A stretch of 64,000 bases of DNA from Pectinatus haikarae (GCF_015732185.1 NZ_WIQM01000011.1:59157-123156), one strand, 5' to 3'. Shown: positions 1-9,466, counted from the first letter of the stretch. The notes: generated from the letters alone by a model not told the origin. Program-made: numbers and translations.

Positions 1-1
1 A

Positions 2-61
2 ACAGACGATAACTCCAGAGCCAGAAGTGCTAAACTGCGCGTCGCGGAGAAAATAATATAA
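2..61 (+). CDS. rsmH: 16S rRNA (cytosine-1402-N4)-methyltransferase RsmH, C-terminal end (partial)
   Basis: Only the last 19 codons are in the window, read from base 2 to a TAA at 59-61. The tail reads SRARSAKLRVAEKII, matching the conserved C-terminus of RsmH/MraW (xPRxRSAKLRVAEK). RsmH N4-methylates C1402 of 16S rRNA and normally sits just upstream of ftsL in the dcw cluster, as here. The stop codon overlaps the first bases of the 135-nt repeat that follows. The identification rests on this short tail plus position. Confidence 0.8.
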   Translation, partial: TDDNSRARSAKLRVAEKII

Positions 62-190
62 ATGGAGACTTAATTCAGACGGCGTTTTGACGCCGCCTGA
101 ATAGTAGTCGAAATTATCCAGGAAGTTAGCCGCTCTTTACTCACCGCTTGCAGAAGCAGGAGTATTAGAGCGGGTTAGTCATCGGATAAA
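56..190 (+). repeat. 135-nt structured repeat, copy 1 (candidate small RNA or mobile palindromic element)
   Basis: This 135-base segment recurs at 61555-61689 in the same orientation and same length, with six substitutions and no gaps. It can fold into two modules. GACT (66-69) pairs with AGTC and encloses a GC-rich hairpin with arms near TTCAGACGGCGT and ACGCCGCCTGAA around a TTTG loop. TTATCC (about 114-119) pairs with GGATAA (about 183-188) and encloses a long hairpin CCGCTCT...AGAGCGG with a nested ACTC...GAGT stem. No reading frame is preserved. It lies between rsmH and ftsL. I do not recognise a named RNA family; strand is set by the flanking genes only. Confidence 0.75.
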
Positions 191-226
191 AAAGTATTTT
201 GGGAAGAACATGCGGAGGAACGGGCA

Positions 227-619
227 ATGTCAAAGTATTATAATTATAGTAATTTAGCAGAGAAGCCGACTGATAAGAAAAGAAAATCGCCTACACGCAA
301 TTATATAAATTATTCTAAATCAAAAGCAGCGGGAACTAAGATACATTTAAATAACAAGCTGCGCTTGCGTTGCTTTTTCTTAGTTGTGATTGTATCTGCG
401 ATGGGGATGTTCATTACCTTTCGCAATGGAGTGGCAGCCAGCCAAGGGTATGAGCTTGTAAAAATGAAACAGTCTGTGTCTTCCCTTGAAAAGGAAAACT
501 CAAGATTAAAGCTTGATATCGCTGGACTGAAATCGCCTGAGCGCATAAAGGGGATAGCAGTTAAAGACCTTGGCATGGTGCTGCCGCCTCAGATATATTT
601 TGCTAACAAAAATCGTTGA
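227..619 (+). CDS. ftsL: cell division protein FtsL (septum formation initiator family)
   Basis: A 130-residue bitopic membrane protein with a basic cytoplasmic N-terminus (residues 1-45), one membrane segment (about 47-66) and an extracytoplasmic leucine-zipper-like coiled coil (about 75-105). It ends in the family motif around KGIAVKDLGMVLPP. FtsL joins FtsQ/DivIB and FtsB/DivIC in the divisome. Its position directly after rsmH and before murE is canonical, although a class B PBP (ftsI) would normally follow and is absent. The ATG at 227 has GGAGG about 9 bases upstream. A terminator follows, so ftsL is probably transcribed with rsmH rather than with murE. Confidence 0.85.
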   Translation: MSKYYNYSNLAEKPTDKKRKSPTRNYINYSKSKAAGTKIHLNNKLRLRCFFLVVIVSAMGMFITFRNGVAASQGYELVKMKQSVSSLEKENSRLKLDIAGLKSPERIKGIAVKDLGMVLPPQIYFANKNR

Positions 620-630
620 GCTTGTGATTT

Positions 631-661
631 AAGGGGCTGTTTTTTTACAGCTCCTTTTTAG
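631..661 (+). terminator. Rho-independent terminator between ftsL and murE
   Basis: The arms AGGGGCTGT and ACAGCTCCT form a 9-bp stem (one G-U pair) with a T-rich loop, followed by TTTTTA. It splits the dcw cluster into two transcription units at the place where ftsI is usually found. Confidence 0.8.
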
Positions 662-674
662 TTTGCTGATTATC

Positions 675-683
675 TGCTATAAT
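675..683 (+). promoter_or_regulatory. extended -10 promoter candidate for murE
   Basis: TGCTATAAT is an extended -10 element (TG-N-TATAAT) placed about 30 bases before the murE start and just after the ftsL terminator. No good -35 hexamer is seen at the expected distance, which is acceptable for extended -10 promoters. Position fits a murE-ftsZ operon start. Confidence 0.5.
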
Positions 684-715
684 ATATTTGTTTTGGAAAA
701 ATAGGAGGTATTGTG

Positions 716-2215
716 ATGCCAAAATCTATAAAGACATTGATAGAAAAGCTGGACAATGCTAAAATTACGAATGATGCAGAAGTTGATATCACTTCAGTCG
801 AATGTGATTCGCGCAGGGTGAAAAAGGGTTCTCTTTTTTTCTGTGTAAAGGGGGCCACAGTGGACGGACATGAATTTGTTCCGGCTGCTTTGTCAAATGG
901 TGCCGTGGCGGTCATAGCTGGAAGAGATGTCGATGTACCTGATAATATAGTCAAAATAATAGTTGATGATGTACATGCGGCAATGGAAAAAATTGTGCCG
1001 TTTTTTTATGACTATCCTGGCAAAAAAATGAGAATGATCGGTGTTACCGGTACCAACGGAAAGACAACGATAACGTATATCATACGGTCAATTTTGCGTA
1101 AGGCCGGATATAAGACAGGTCTTATAGGCACTATAAAAATAATGATAGAAGATGAAATACTGCCAATTCATAATACTACACCTGATATAATTGATCTGCA
1201 GCAGACGCTGTTCTGCATGGTAAAAGCCGGTATGGATTACGTTATTATGGAAGTATCGTCCCATGCGCTGGCACTGCATCGTGTTGCCGGGTGTGAATAT
1301 GATACGGCAGTATTTACCAATCTTACGAGGGATCATTTAGATTTTCATAAAACATTTGAAAATTATGCTTTGGCAAAAGCCCGTTTGTTTTCTTCCTTGA
1401 GTGCGCCAGAAAACGAAAAAGGTAACAAGACTGCTGTGATAAATATAGATGATGGTGCTGCCGCGGTGATGCAGCAGCATGCAAAGTGCCGTACATTTAC
1501 TTATGCGATCGATAAGCAGGCAGATATTAAGGCTGATAATATCAATATTCATGCTGATGGAGCATCTGTACATATAGGCGGTAGTTTGTGCAATATGGAT
1601 TTGCTTTTGAATATAACGGGACTTTTTAATATATATAATGTCATGGGAGCTGTTGGCGCTGCCTTAGCGGAAAACGTAGCTCCTCATATCATAAAAGAGG
1701 CTTTGGCGGATTTTCACAGTGTTCCGGGAAGATTTGAATTGGTGCGCGCAGGGCAAGACTTTTCTGTTATAGTTGATTATGCGCATACACCTGACGGACT
1801 GGAAAATGTTTTAAAAACAGCCAGGCAGATAGCCAAAAAAAATATTATTACAGTATTTGGCTGCGGCGGGGACAGGGATCGCACTAAGAGACCAATAATG
1901 GGACGCATAGCTGCTGAAAGATCAGATATAGTTATTGCTACCTCTGATAATCCGCGTACGGAAGATCCTGAATTTATACTGGAAGAGGTTGAAAATGGTG
2001 TTCTGCCGTCTTTGCACGGTAACTTTCATGAAAAAATTACTGACAGAAAAACAGCAATTTACCGTGCCGTGGAATTAGCTCAAAAAGATGATATTGTCAT
2101 AATAGCAGGAAAAGGGCATGAAAATTATCAGCTATTGAAAACGGGAACGATACACTTTGACGATAAGGAAGTAGCTGCCGCGGCTATAAAAAGGAAACTT
2201 TCGGAGGGAAAATAA
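716..2215 (+). CDS. murE: UDP-MurNAc-L-alanyl-D-glutamate--meso-2,6-diaminopimelate ligase MurE
   Basis: MurE adds the third residue of the peptidoglycan stem peptide in the cytoplasm, using ATP. The Mur ligase layout is clear: an N-terminal uridine-binding domain, the P-loop GTNGKT near residue 112, the central HxxDHLDFH region, and a C-terminal ligase domain. The DNPRTEDP motif near residue 410 is the DNPR signature of meso-diaminopimelate-specific MurE. ATG at 716 is preferred to GTG at 713 because AGGAGG lies 7 bases upstream of the ATG. The stop abuts the murF start. Length of 499 residues is normal. Confidence 0.95.
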   Translation: MPKSIKTLIEKLDNAKITNDAEVDITSVECDSRRVKKGSLFFCVKGATVDGHEFVPAALSNGAVAVIAGRDVDVPDNIVKIIVDDVHAAMEKIVPFFYDYPGKKMRMIGVTGTNGKTTITYIIRSILRKAGYKTGLIGTIKIMIEDEILPIHNTTPDIIDLQQTLFCMVKAGMDYVIMEVSSHALALHRVAGCEYDTAVFTNLTRDHLDFHKTFENYALAKARLFSSLSAPENEKGNKTAVINIDDGAAAVMQQHAKCRTFTYAIDKQADIKADNINIHADGASVHIGGSLCNMDLLLNITGLFNIYNVMGAVGAALAENVAPHIIKEALADFHSVPGRFELVRAGQDFSVIVDYAHTPDGLENVLKTARQIAKKNIITVFGCGGDRDRTKRPIMGRIAAERSDIVIATSDNPRTEDPEFILEEVENGVLPSLHGNFHEKITDRKTAIYRAVELAQKDDIVIIAGKGHENYQLLKTGTIHFDDKEVAAAAIKRKLSEGK

Positions 2216-3595
2216 TTGCCGTCTTTTACATTGGAAGAAATAAAAGAATATACTGGCTGTGAAGTTATAGAAGAAAAAAGCACAAAATTTGATAATGTGT
2301 GCACTGACACCCGCAGTATAATGCCTGGGATGATTTTTCTGGCTATAAAAGGAGAAAAATTTGACGGACATGATTTTCTTGATAAGGCACTGGAAAAGGG
2401 AGCGGCGGGAATCATTCTGTCGGACAGAAATAAAGCTGAAAAAGTAAAAAATAAAAATGGCACAATTTTATATGTGCCTGATACATTAAAAGCGTATCTA
2501 GATATTGCCGGTGGATGGCGAAGTAAATTTTCTCTGCCTGTATTGGCTGTAACCGGTTCAAACGGAAAAACGACAACAAAAGATTTAACGGCGGCTGTGC
2601 TGTCGGAAAAATATAAGGTTTTAAAAACACAGAAAAACTTTAATTCAGAAGTGGGTATGGCTCTGACCTTATTAGCGTTGAAACCGGAACATGAAGTTGC
2701 CGTGATAGAAATGGGAATGAGGGGTCTGGGGCAGATACGGAACTTGGCTGAGGCGGCTAAGCCGAATATAGGAGTGATCCTCAATGTGGGAAACACCCAT
2801 ATGGAACTGCTGGGATCGATTGAAAATATTGCTAAGGCTAAAAGTGAGCTGGCAGAGGCGATAGAGTCTGACGGAATTGTTATTCTTAATGCTGACAATG
2901 AATACACTGCTTCTATGGCAGAAAAAACAAGAGCAGGAGTAATAACTTTCGGTATAAAAAAAGCTGCGGATGTAGCCGCAGTAAATATACATACTGAAGG
3001 TGCCGCAAGGACGATATTTACTTGTAAAACTGCAGAGGAAAGTGTTGAACTTTCCATACCGCTCATCGGTGATCATAATGTTTATGATGCCTTGGCAGCT
3101 ATTGCTGCCGGCCGTGCCATGCATTTGAATTGGGAGATGATAGCTCGGGGCCTGAATAATTTTGTATCATCCGGCATGCGCTTTGAGATTTTTGCGCTGA
3201 ATGATTATACGGTTATCAATGATGCATATAATGCCAGCCCGCTTTCGACAAAGGCTGCAATAGAAAATTTATCTGTCATACCGGCAAAAAGACGTATTTT
3301 TGTGTTTGGGGATATGAAAGAATTGGGTGCCGCGGCAAAGGCAGCGCATGAAGAAATAGGAAAGCTTTGCTTTTTAAAAAAAATAGATATATTGATAACT
3401 TTGGGTGCCCTGGCTGGATATGCCGCCGCTGCCGGCAGGCTGTATGGAATGGAAAATGTCAGCAGCTGCAGAACGCGAGAAGATATAGCCGTGCTTTTGA
3501 AGAGCATTTTAAAAAAAGGAGATGCTGTTTTGTTTAAGGGATCACACAGCATGCAAATGGAAAAAATAATAGAGTTATTGGGGAAAAGGCAATGA
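2216..3595 (+). CDS. murF: UDP-MurNAc-tripeptide--D-alanyl-D-alanine ligase MurF
   Basis: MurF attaches D-Ala-D-Ala to the UDP-MurNAc-tripeptide, completing the cytoplasmic pentapeptide precursor. The sequence has the MurF order of domains: N-terminal DTRSI segment, P-loop GSNGKTTTKD near residue 112, NFNSEVG, and the C-terminal NDAYNASP motif. The start is TTG directly after the murE TAA, served by GGAGGG inside the end of murE, which implies translational coupling. It overlaps mraY by 4 bases. Confidence 0.95.
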   Translation: MPSFTLEEIKEYTGCEVIEEKSTKFDNVCTDTRSIMPGMIFLAIKGEKFDGHDFLDKALEKGAAGIILSDRNKAEKVKNKNGTILYVPDTLKAYLDIAGGWRSKFSLPVLAVTGSNGKTTTKDLTAAVLSEKYKVLKTQKNFNSEVGMALTLLALKPEHEVAVIEMGMRGLGQIRNLAEAAKPNIGVILNVGNTHMELLGSIENIAKAKSELAEAIESDGIVILNADNEYTASMAEKTRAGVITFGIKKAADVAAVNIHTEGAARTIFTCKTAEESVELSIPLIGDHNVYDALAAIAAGRAMHLNWEMIARGLNNFVSSGMRFEIFALNDYTVINDAYNASPLSTKAAIENLSVIPAKRRIFVFGDMKELGAAAKAAHEEIGKLCFLKKIDILITLGALAGYAAAAGRLYGMENVSSCRTREDIAVLLKSILKKGDAVLFKGSHSMQMEKIIELLGKRQ

Positions 3596-4563
3596 TGATA
3601 ATAGCTTATCCTGTTTTGGCTGCAATTTTTTCTGCGGCCATCGTTCTTTTCTGCGGACCGAAGCTTATTCCTGAGCTTCACAAATTGAAATTTGGACAGA
3701 GCATACGACAGGAAGGACCTAAAAGTCATCAGGCCAAATCAGGTACGCCTACTATGGGCGGTATTATGATTGTTATTGGGATTACTGCAGGTACAATGGC
3801 TTTTGCACATTTGAGTGTAGAAATATTGTTGGCATTATTAATAATGTTTGGTTATTTTATTATAGGATTTATAGACGATTATATAAAAGTGGTTTTAAAA
3901 CGGAATCTTGGCCTAAAAGCCCGTCAAAAGTTTCTTGCACAGCTTTTTATTGCACTGCTCGCAACCTATTGGGGAATACACAGCGGTGTATTGGATACAT
4001 CTCTTTGGCTGCCGATATTGAATATGAATATAAATATTGGGTTGTTATATTATGTATTGGTATGGTTGGTTTTTGTAGGTACCACAAACGCAATAAATTT
4101 AACGGATGGACTGGATGGTCTTGCGGCTGGATCTGTCGCCATTGCTTCTTTTATTTATGCACTGATATGCATTTATCTGGCAAAATATGATCTGGCGGTT
4201 TTTTGTCTGTCATGTACCGGCGCATTGGTAGCCTTTTTAAAATTCAATCAACATCCGGCCAGAATTTTCATGGGAGATACAGGATCCTTAGCACTGGGCG
4301 GTGTTATATCGGCAGTGGCTGTTTTGACACACACAGAAATACTTTTGATAATTATTGGCGGACTTTTTGTAATAGAAGCTCTTTCTGTTATAATTCAGGT
4401 TATTTCTTTTCGCTGCAGAAATGGCAAGAGAGTTTTTCTGATGAGTCCGCTTCATCATCATTTCGAATTGAAAGGGTGGCCTGAGATCAAGGTAGTGCGG
4501 AATTTCTGGCTGACTGGTGCATTATTCGGAATACTGGGTATGGCTGTTGTTCTATTAAGTTAA
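3592..4563 (+). CDS. mraY: phospho-N-acetylmuramoyl-pentapeptide transferase MraY
   Basis: MraY is the integral membrane enzyme that moves phospho-MurNAc-pentapeptide from UDP to undecaprenyl phosphate, making lipid I. The 323-residue protein has about ten membrane segments and the diagnostic motifs KSGTPTMGG (near residue 47), the FIDDYIK loop, NAINLTDGLDGLA, FMGDTGSLALG, and the histidine-rich SPLHHHFEL near the end. The start overlaps the murF stop (ATGATG), so ATG at 3592 or 3595 are both possible. Confidence 0.95.
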   Translation: MMIIAYPVLAAIFSAAIVLFCGPKLIPELHKLKFGQSIRQEGPKSHQAKSGTPTMGGIMIVIGITAGTMAFAHLSVEILLALLIMFGYFIIGFIDDYIKVVLKRNLGLKARQKFLAQLFIALLATYWGIHSGVLDTSLWLPILNMNINIGLLYYVLVWLVFVGTTNAINLTDGLDGLAAGSVAIASFIYALICIYLAKYDLAVFCLSCTGALVAFLKFNQHPARIFMGDTGSLALGGVISAVAVLTHTEILLIIIGGLFVIEALSVIIQVISFRCRNGKRVFLMSPLHHHFELKGWPEIKVVRNFWLTGALFGILGMAVVLLS

Positions 4564-4578
4564 GAAAGAAGTAATAAA

Positions 4579-5943
4579 ATGAATTTTACGGATAAAAATA
4601 TTATAATTTTAGGGGCGGGAATAAGTGGCATAGGAGCTGCGAAGACAGCCCATAAATTGGGCGCGGAAGTGACACTGTGCGATGCAAAACCAGCAGAACA
4701 GATAAAATATGATTTGAGTGAACTAAGAAATATTAATATAAAATTAGTTTTAGGTCAGCAGAAAATAAATATTTTAAAAAATGCGGACATGGTAATATTG
4801 TCTCCGGCGGTAGCATTACATATTCCTCTTTTGGACGAAGTAAGGAAACTGGGAATAAAAATAATAAGTGAAATAGAATTTGCCTGGTATATTGCATCAG
4901 CTCCTATATATGCGGTAACGGGGACAAACGGAAAAACGACTACCACCGTGCTGCTGGGGTTGCTCATGAAAAAGATATATGAACGGGTCGGTGTGGGAGG
5001 CAATATAGGTGTACCATTGTGTGAAGAAGTGCAGCGTGTCGCTGATAAAGGCTGTACTGTGGCAGAAATATCAAGCTACCAGCTGGAAAGTTCACATGAA
5101 TTTTGTCCGCATATAGCCGCTGTATTGAATATTACACCTGATCATATCGCGCGGCATGGATCAATGGAAATATATCAGCAGATGAAAGAGAAAATTTTTG
5201 TCAATCAGACAAAGCAGGATTTTCTTGTTCTGAATTATGATGATCTGCGTACACGCAATATGGCCGAACGGGCTAAAAGTACGGTTATGTTTTTCAGCAG
5301 GGCGATATCTCTTGAAGAGGGAGTATTTGCCCTGGATAGCAAATTGATGATAAAGTGGCGGGGGAGAGAATATCTTGTTTGCGGCGTGGATGAAATAGGA
5401 ATAAAGGGCGGACATAATGTGGAAAATGCCTTAGCTGCCACGGCTACGGCTTTTTTGGCAGGTGTTTCGCCGGCTCAGATAGCTGATGTTTTGAGAAATT
5501 TTTCGGGAGTTGAGCATCGTATAGAGGCAGTAAAAGAGATCGCTGGCGTGAAATATTTCAATGATTCAAAGGCGACAAATACAGATGCTGCTATAAAAGC
5601 GTTAGAAACATTTGACGGGCATGTTGTTCTTATAGCCGGTGGACATGATAAGAAAACAGATTTGACAGAATTTATGCGGCTGGCCAGCCAGCGTGTCGAT
5701 AAATTGATTTTGCTCGGTGAAGCTGCCGCAAGATTCAGAGAGGCTGCTATCCTCAATGGAATAAGAGAAAATAATATAGTGGAAGCGGGCTATTCAATGA
5801 AAAAGGCAGTATCATTGGCGCGGCAGTATGCTGTTGCACCGCAGGTAGTATTGCTTTCACCGGCTTGTTCGAGTTTTGATATGTATGATGGATATGAAGA
5901 ACGAGGACGTGACTTTAAAAAAATAGTTAACGAATTGGAATAA
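4579..5943 (+). CDS. murD: UDP-N-acetylmuramoyl-L-alanine--D-glutamate ligase MurD
   Basis: MurD adds D-glutamate to UDP-MurNAc-L-Ala. It has an N-terminal Rossmann-like UDP-binding domain (GAGISGIGAA at residues 12-21), the ATP-binding GTNGKTTT near residue 114, ExSSYQLE, NITPDH, and the C-terminal NDSKATN and LSPACSSFD motifs. Length 454 is typical. It is followed after 23 bases by murG; the ftsW gene usually found between them is missing. Confidence 0.95.
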   Translation: MNFTDKNIIILGAGISGIGAAKTAHKLGAEVTLCDAKPAEQIKYDLSELRNINIKLVLGQQKINILKNADMVILSPAVALHIPLLDEVRKLGIKIISEIEFAWYIASAPIYAVTGTNGKTTTTVLLGLLMKKIYERVGVGGNIGVPLCEEVQRVADKGCTVAEISSYQLESSHEFCPHIAAVLNITPDHIARHGSMEIYQQMKEKIFVNQTKQDFLVLNYDDLRTRNMAERAKSTVMFFSRAISLEEGVFALDSKLMIKWRGREYLVCGVDEIGIKGGHNVENALAATATAFLAGVSPAQIADVLRNFSGVEHRIEAVKEIAGVKYFNDSKATNTDAAIKALETFDGHVVLIAGGHDKKTDLTEFMRLASQRVDKLILLGEAAARFREAAILNGIRENNIVEAGYSMKKAVSLARQYAVAPQVVLLSPACSSFDMYDGYEERGRDFKKIVNELE

Positions 5944-5966
5944 TAGGGTAAGCAGGTAATAGGAAA

Positions 5967-7082
5967 ATGAAACTTATTTTTTCAGGGGGCGGGACCGGAG
6001 GACACATTTATCCTGCAATAACGCTGATTGAGAGTATAAAAGAGAGAAATCCTCAGGCGCAGATACTTTACGTCGGGACCTCCAGAGGGTTGGAAGCCGA
6101 TATAGTGCCGAAAGAAAATATCCCATTTAAAACTATTGATATAGAGGGTTTTTCCAGGCACCTGACTGTAAAAAATATTGTTGTTTTTGGTAAGGCAGTC
6201 GCTGGAATGATAAAGGCTCGCACCATACTAAAAGAATATAAACCGGATGCTGTCATTGGAACGGGCGGATATGTGAGCGGACCAATCCTTCTTGCAGCTT
6301 CTTTTATGAATATTCCTACGCTTATTCAGGACCAGAACGCTATTCCGGGAATTACCAATAAAATTTTGTCAAAATTTGTCAATAAAATAGCATGCGGTTA
6401 TGAATCAGCATGCAGCCATTTCCCTTCGCAAAAGACTGTCCTGACAGGAAATCCTGTACGAAAAGATGTTTTGATGTCTTCCCGCAGTGAGGCATTGTCT
6501 TCAATTGGATTGGACAATACAAGAAAGACAGTTCTCATTACAGGAGGAAGCAGAGGGGCAAGAAGAATAAATGAAGCTATGACGGATGTGTATGAGCAGT
6601 TTTTGAATGATACGGCAGTTCAATTCCTGCATATAACGGGGACAAATGAGTATCAGAAAGTGCTCGACAGTATAAAAGCTAAAGGCATCGATTTGGGGAG
6701 AGCAGATAATATATTTGTAAAACCGTATTTATATGATATGCCAAAAGCTTTGGCAGCCGCTGATATGGCAGTTGCCAGGGCAGGAGCCATAGGTTTGGCA
6801 GAAATAACAGCCTGTGGTATTCCTTCAATACTGATTCCCTATCCATATGCCGCGGAAAATCATCAGGAATTTAATGCCCGCGCACTTGTCGAAAAGGGTG
6901 CTGCAGTAATGATATTGAATTCAGAACTCACAGGCAAACGTCTGGCTCGGGAATTGACAGAATTGCTTGCATCAGAAAATAAAGTGCAAAAAATGGCTTT
7001 GGCCAGCAAAACTATGGGACATCCCGGAGCGGCAGGGGAAATTGCGGATATGATTTTAGAACTGATTTATAATAAAGGATAA
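5967..7082 (+). CDS. murG: UDP-GlcNAc:lipid I N-acetylglucosaminyltransferase MurG
   Basis: MurG is a peripheral membrane GT-B glycosyltransferase that converts lipid I to lipid II. The N-terminal SGGGTGGHIYPA glycine-rich loop (residues 5-16), the IGTGGYVSGP motif, the second glycine-rich loop TGGSRGARRIN, and the C-terminal UDP-GlcNAc site (ARAGAIGLAEI, PYPYAAENHQ) are all visible. At 371 residues it is full length. Confidence 0.95.
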   Translation: MKLIFSGGGTGGHIYPAITLIESIKERNPQAQILYVGTSRGLEADIVPKENIPFKTIDIEGFSRHLTVKNIVVFGKAVAGMIKARTILKEYKPDAVIGTGGYVSGPILLAASFMNIPTLIQDQNAIPGITNKILSKFVNKIACGYESACSHFPSQKTVLTGNPVRKDVLMSSRSEALSSIGLDNTRKTVLITGGSRGARRINEAMTDVYEQFLNDTAVQFLHITGTNEYQKVLDSIKAKGIDLGRADNIFVKPYLYDMPKALAAADMAVARAGAIGLAEITACGIPSILIPYPYAAENHQEFNARALVEKGAAVMILNSELTGKRLARELTELLASENKVQKMALASKTMGHPGAAGEIADMILELIYNKG

Positions 7083-7110
7083 TCTATTTAAATTGCAGGA
7101 GGGAAATTTT

Positions 7111-8472
7111 TTGCTTAAAAATATAAAAAAAATTCATTTTATCGGTATAGGCGGAGTCGGCATGAGCGCTATAGCTGAAGTCTTGTTGGAAAAAGGATAC
7201 ATTGTGACCGGTTCGGATTTGAATGCATCAGATATTGTTGCAGGTCTGCAAAAACGCGGAGCTTTAATATATAAAGGGCATTGTCCATCAAATATTACTG
7301 ATTGTGATGCTGTGGTAATCTCTTCGGCTATAGCTGAGGATAACCCTGAATTATTGACTGCCAAAAGCAAAAATATAAAAATATATCATCGCTCAGATAT
7401 ACTGGCTGAGCTGATAAATTCAGCTAAAGGGATAGCAGTGGCAGGATCACATGGCAAAACCACCACATCATCAATGCTGAGTGTGGTCCTGGATAATGCA
7501 GGTGTTGATCCCACCGTATTGATAGGTGGTGTAGTCGATTATTTTCACGGCAATGCCAGACTGGGAAAAAGTGAATATGTGATAGCTGAGGCTGATGAAA
7601 GTGATGGATCTTTTTTGAAGTTTAATCCTTATATTGCTCTTGTTACAAATGTTGAGGACGATCATATGGATCATTACGGAACAATGGAAAATATCATTGT
7701 GGCATTTCGCCATTTTTTGGCTAATACTGATCCGGCAGGAATAGCAGTTTTATGTTTTGATCATGAAAATGTGAGGAAGATAGCTGCGCTCACCGACAAA
7801 CGTTTTATTTCATATGGAATTGTCAATGATGCTGACTATATGGCAGCTAACATGAACATGTCAAAATTAAAAACAAGCTTTGATGTAATTTATAAAAAAG
7901 AAAATATTGGTAAAATAGAGCTGAACATACCGGGACGGCATAATATTTTAAATGCTTTGGGAACCATAGCGGTATGCAGGTTTTTGGGCATATCTATGGA
8001 GAAGATCGCAGATGGATTTAAAATATTTCACGGTGCTGACCGCAGATTTCAAACAAAAAAAAGAACAAGTGACTTTTGGGTAGTAGATGATTATGCACAT
8101 CATCCTACAGAAATAGAGACGACTTTGGAAGCGGCAAAGCAGACCAGCCCAAAGCGCCTTATTTGCATATTCCAGCCGCATAGATACAGCAGAACAAAAA
8201 TTTTGGCGCAGGAATTCGGCAGCTGTTTTTCACAGGCTGATATTTTGATTTTTACGGACATATATTCTGCAGGTGAAAAACCTATTCCGGGTATATCTGG
8301 AAAAACTATTTTCGATGAAGTAGAAAAAAACGGGAAAAAAGCCATATATATAGAAAATATGGAAGAAATAAGCAGTTATGTGAAGTCTATAGTCAAGTCT
8401 GGTGATTTGATTATTACGATGGGAGCAGGTAATATATTCAGGTGCGGAGAAAAATTGGCACAGGAATTATAG
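7111..8472 (+). CDS. murC: UDP-N-acetylmuramate--L-alanine ligase MurC
   Basis: MurC starts stem-peptide synthesis by joining L-alanine to UDP-MurNAc. It shows the N-terminal FIGIGGVGMSAIA dinucleotide-like loop, the P-loop GSHGKTTTS near residue 111, DESDGSF, EDDHMDHYG and the C-terminal DDYAHHPTEI and FQPHRYSRT motifs. I choose TTG at 7111: GGAGGG lies 7 bases upstream, whereas the TTG at 7093 sits inside and before that ribosome site. Unlike many Firmicutes clusters there is no murB after it. Confidence 0.93.
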   Translation: MLKNIKKIHFIGIGGVGMSAIAEVLLEKGYIVTGSDLNASDIVAGLQKRGALIYKGHCPSNITDCDAVVISSAIAEDNPELLTAKSKNIKIYHRSDILAELINSAKGIAVAGSHGKTTTSSMLSVVLDNAGVDPTVLIGGVVDYFHGNARLGKSEYVIAEADESDGSFLKFNPYIALVTNVEDDHMDHYGTMENIIVAFRHFLANTDPAGIAVLCFDHENVRKIAALTDKRFISYGIVNDADYMAANMNMSKLKTSFDVIYKKENIGKIELNIPGRHNILNALGTIAVCRFLGISMEKIADGFKIFHGADRRFQTKKRTSDFWVVDDYAHHPTEIETTLEAAKQTSPKRLICIFQPHRYSRTKILAQEFGSCFSQADILIFTDIYSAGEKPIPGISGKTIFDEVEKNGKKAIYIENMEEISSYVKSIVKSGDLIITMGAGNIFRCGEKLAQEL

Positions 8473-8536
8473 CTGCTTAGCCAGTATAAAAACATATATG
8501 CATAAGCATAATTACAATCAGGCAGGAGAGTAAAAT

Positions 8537-9466
8537 ATGAAATATAATAAAATCGCAGTTGTCATGGGCGGACCATCTTCAGAGGCAAAAATATCGCGAT
8601 TGACAGGAATGGCGGTAATGGAAGCTTTAAAAAGCAAGGGCCATGAGGTAATACCAGTCGAGCTTTGTCGGAACACTGTTGTGGATGATATAAAAAAAAG
8701 TGGCTGTGACGTGGTTTTTAATGCTGTTCACGGCAGGTATGGCGAGGACGGAATACTCCGTGCAGTTATGGAGATGATTGATATGCCATGTACAGGCTCA
8801 AATGTACTTGCAAGCGCGCTGACTATGAATAAGGCAGCCAGCAAACGCATATTCTTGTCGGCAGGTATAAGCACGCCGCGTACATTGTTTTTTAAAGATA
8901 CAGATGCAGAAAACATTGATATAAAAGCGCAGGTAATGGAAGAATTTGATTTCCCGGTAGTCGTCAAGGCTGTGGATCAGGGATCAAGCATAGGCGTAGT
9001 TACTGTAAATAATGAAGAAATTTTTATTAAAGGAATGGAAGAGGCATTCCGATACAGTAAAGAGATTATTATAGAAGAATTTATAAAGGGCCGTGAATTG
9101 ACAGTCGCAGTGTATGGCGGCAAGGAAAAAAAGGCCATGCCCATAATAGAAATAGTTGCAGCAGACGGTGTTTACGATTATCATAATAAATATACAAAAG
9201 GCTGTTCAAAGCATATAATTCCAGCTCCACTGTCGGCAGAATTAACAGAAAAAATCAAGCAGATATCTGTAGAGGCCTGCGAAATAACGGGCTGCAGCGG
9301 AGTGGCTCGTGTTGATTTGATTTTAAGCGAGGATAATGTGCCCTATGTGCTGGAAATTAATACGGTGCCGGGAATGACTGAAACATCATTAGTACCTGAC
9401 GCAGCGGGGCACGCAGGTATAAAATTCCCCGAACTGTGTGAAATGATGATAGATATGATAGATTAA
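8537..9466 (+). CDS. ddl: D-alanine--D-alanine ligase
   Basis: Ddl makes D-Ala-D-Ala, the substrate of MurF. This is a 309-residue ATP-grasp enzyme: MGGPSSEAKIS at the N-terminus, the H-G-xYGEDG motif near residue 67, the ATP-binding KAVDQGSSIGV loop, EEFIKGRELTV, and the terminal EINTVPGMTETSLVP omega-loop region. The usual YHDY tyrosine region reads VYDYHNKYT, consistent with a D-Ala-D-Ala rather than a vancomycin-type D-Ala-D-Lac ligase. AGGAGAG precedes the start. Confidence 0.93.
   Translation: MKYNKIAVVMGGPSSEAKISRLTGMAVMEALKSKGHEVIPVELCRNTVVDDIKKSGCDVVFNAVHGRYGEDGILRAVMEMIDMPCTGSNVLASALTMNKAASKRIFLSAGISTPRTLFFKDTDAENIDIKAQVMEEFDFPVVVKAVDQGSSIGVVTVNNEEIFIKGMEEAFRYSKEIIIEEFIKGRELTVAVYGGKEKKAMPIIEIVAADGVYDYHNKYTKGCSKHIIPAPLSAELTEKIKQISVEACEITGCSGVARVDLILSEDNVPYVLEINTVPGMTETSLVPDAAGHAGIKFPELCEMMIDMID

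Noticed and set aside
2128..3066. 312-codon minus-strand open frame opposite murF
   Set aside because: It overlaps a clear murF over its whole length and encodes low-complexity Ser/Phe-rich sequence with no motif.
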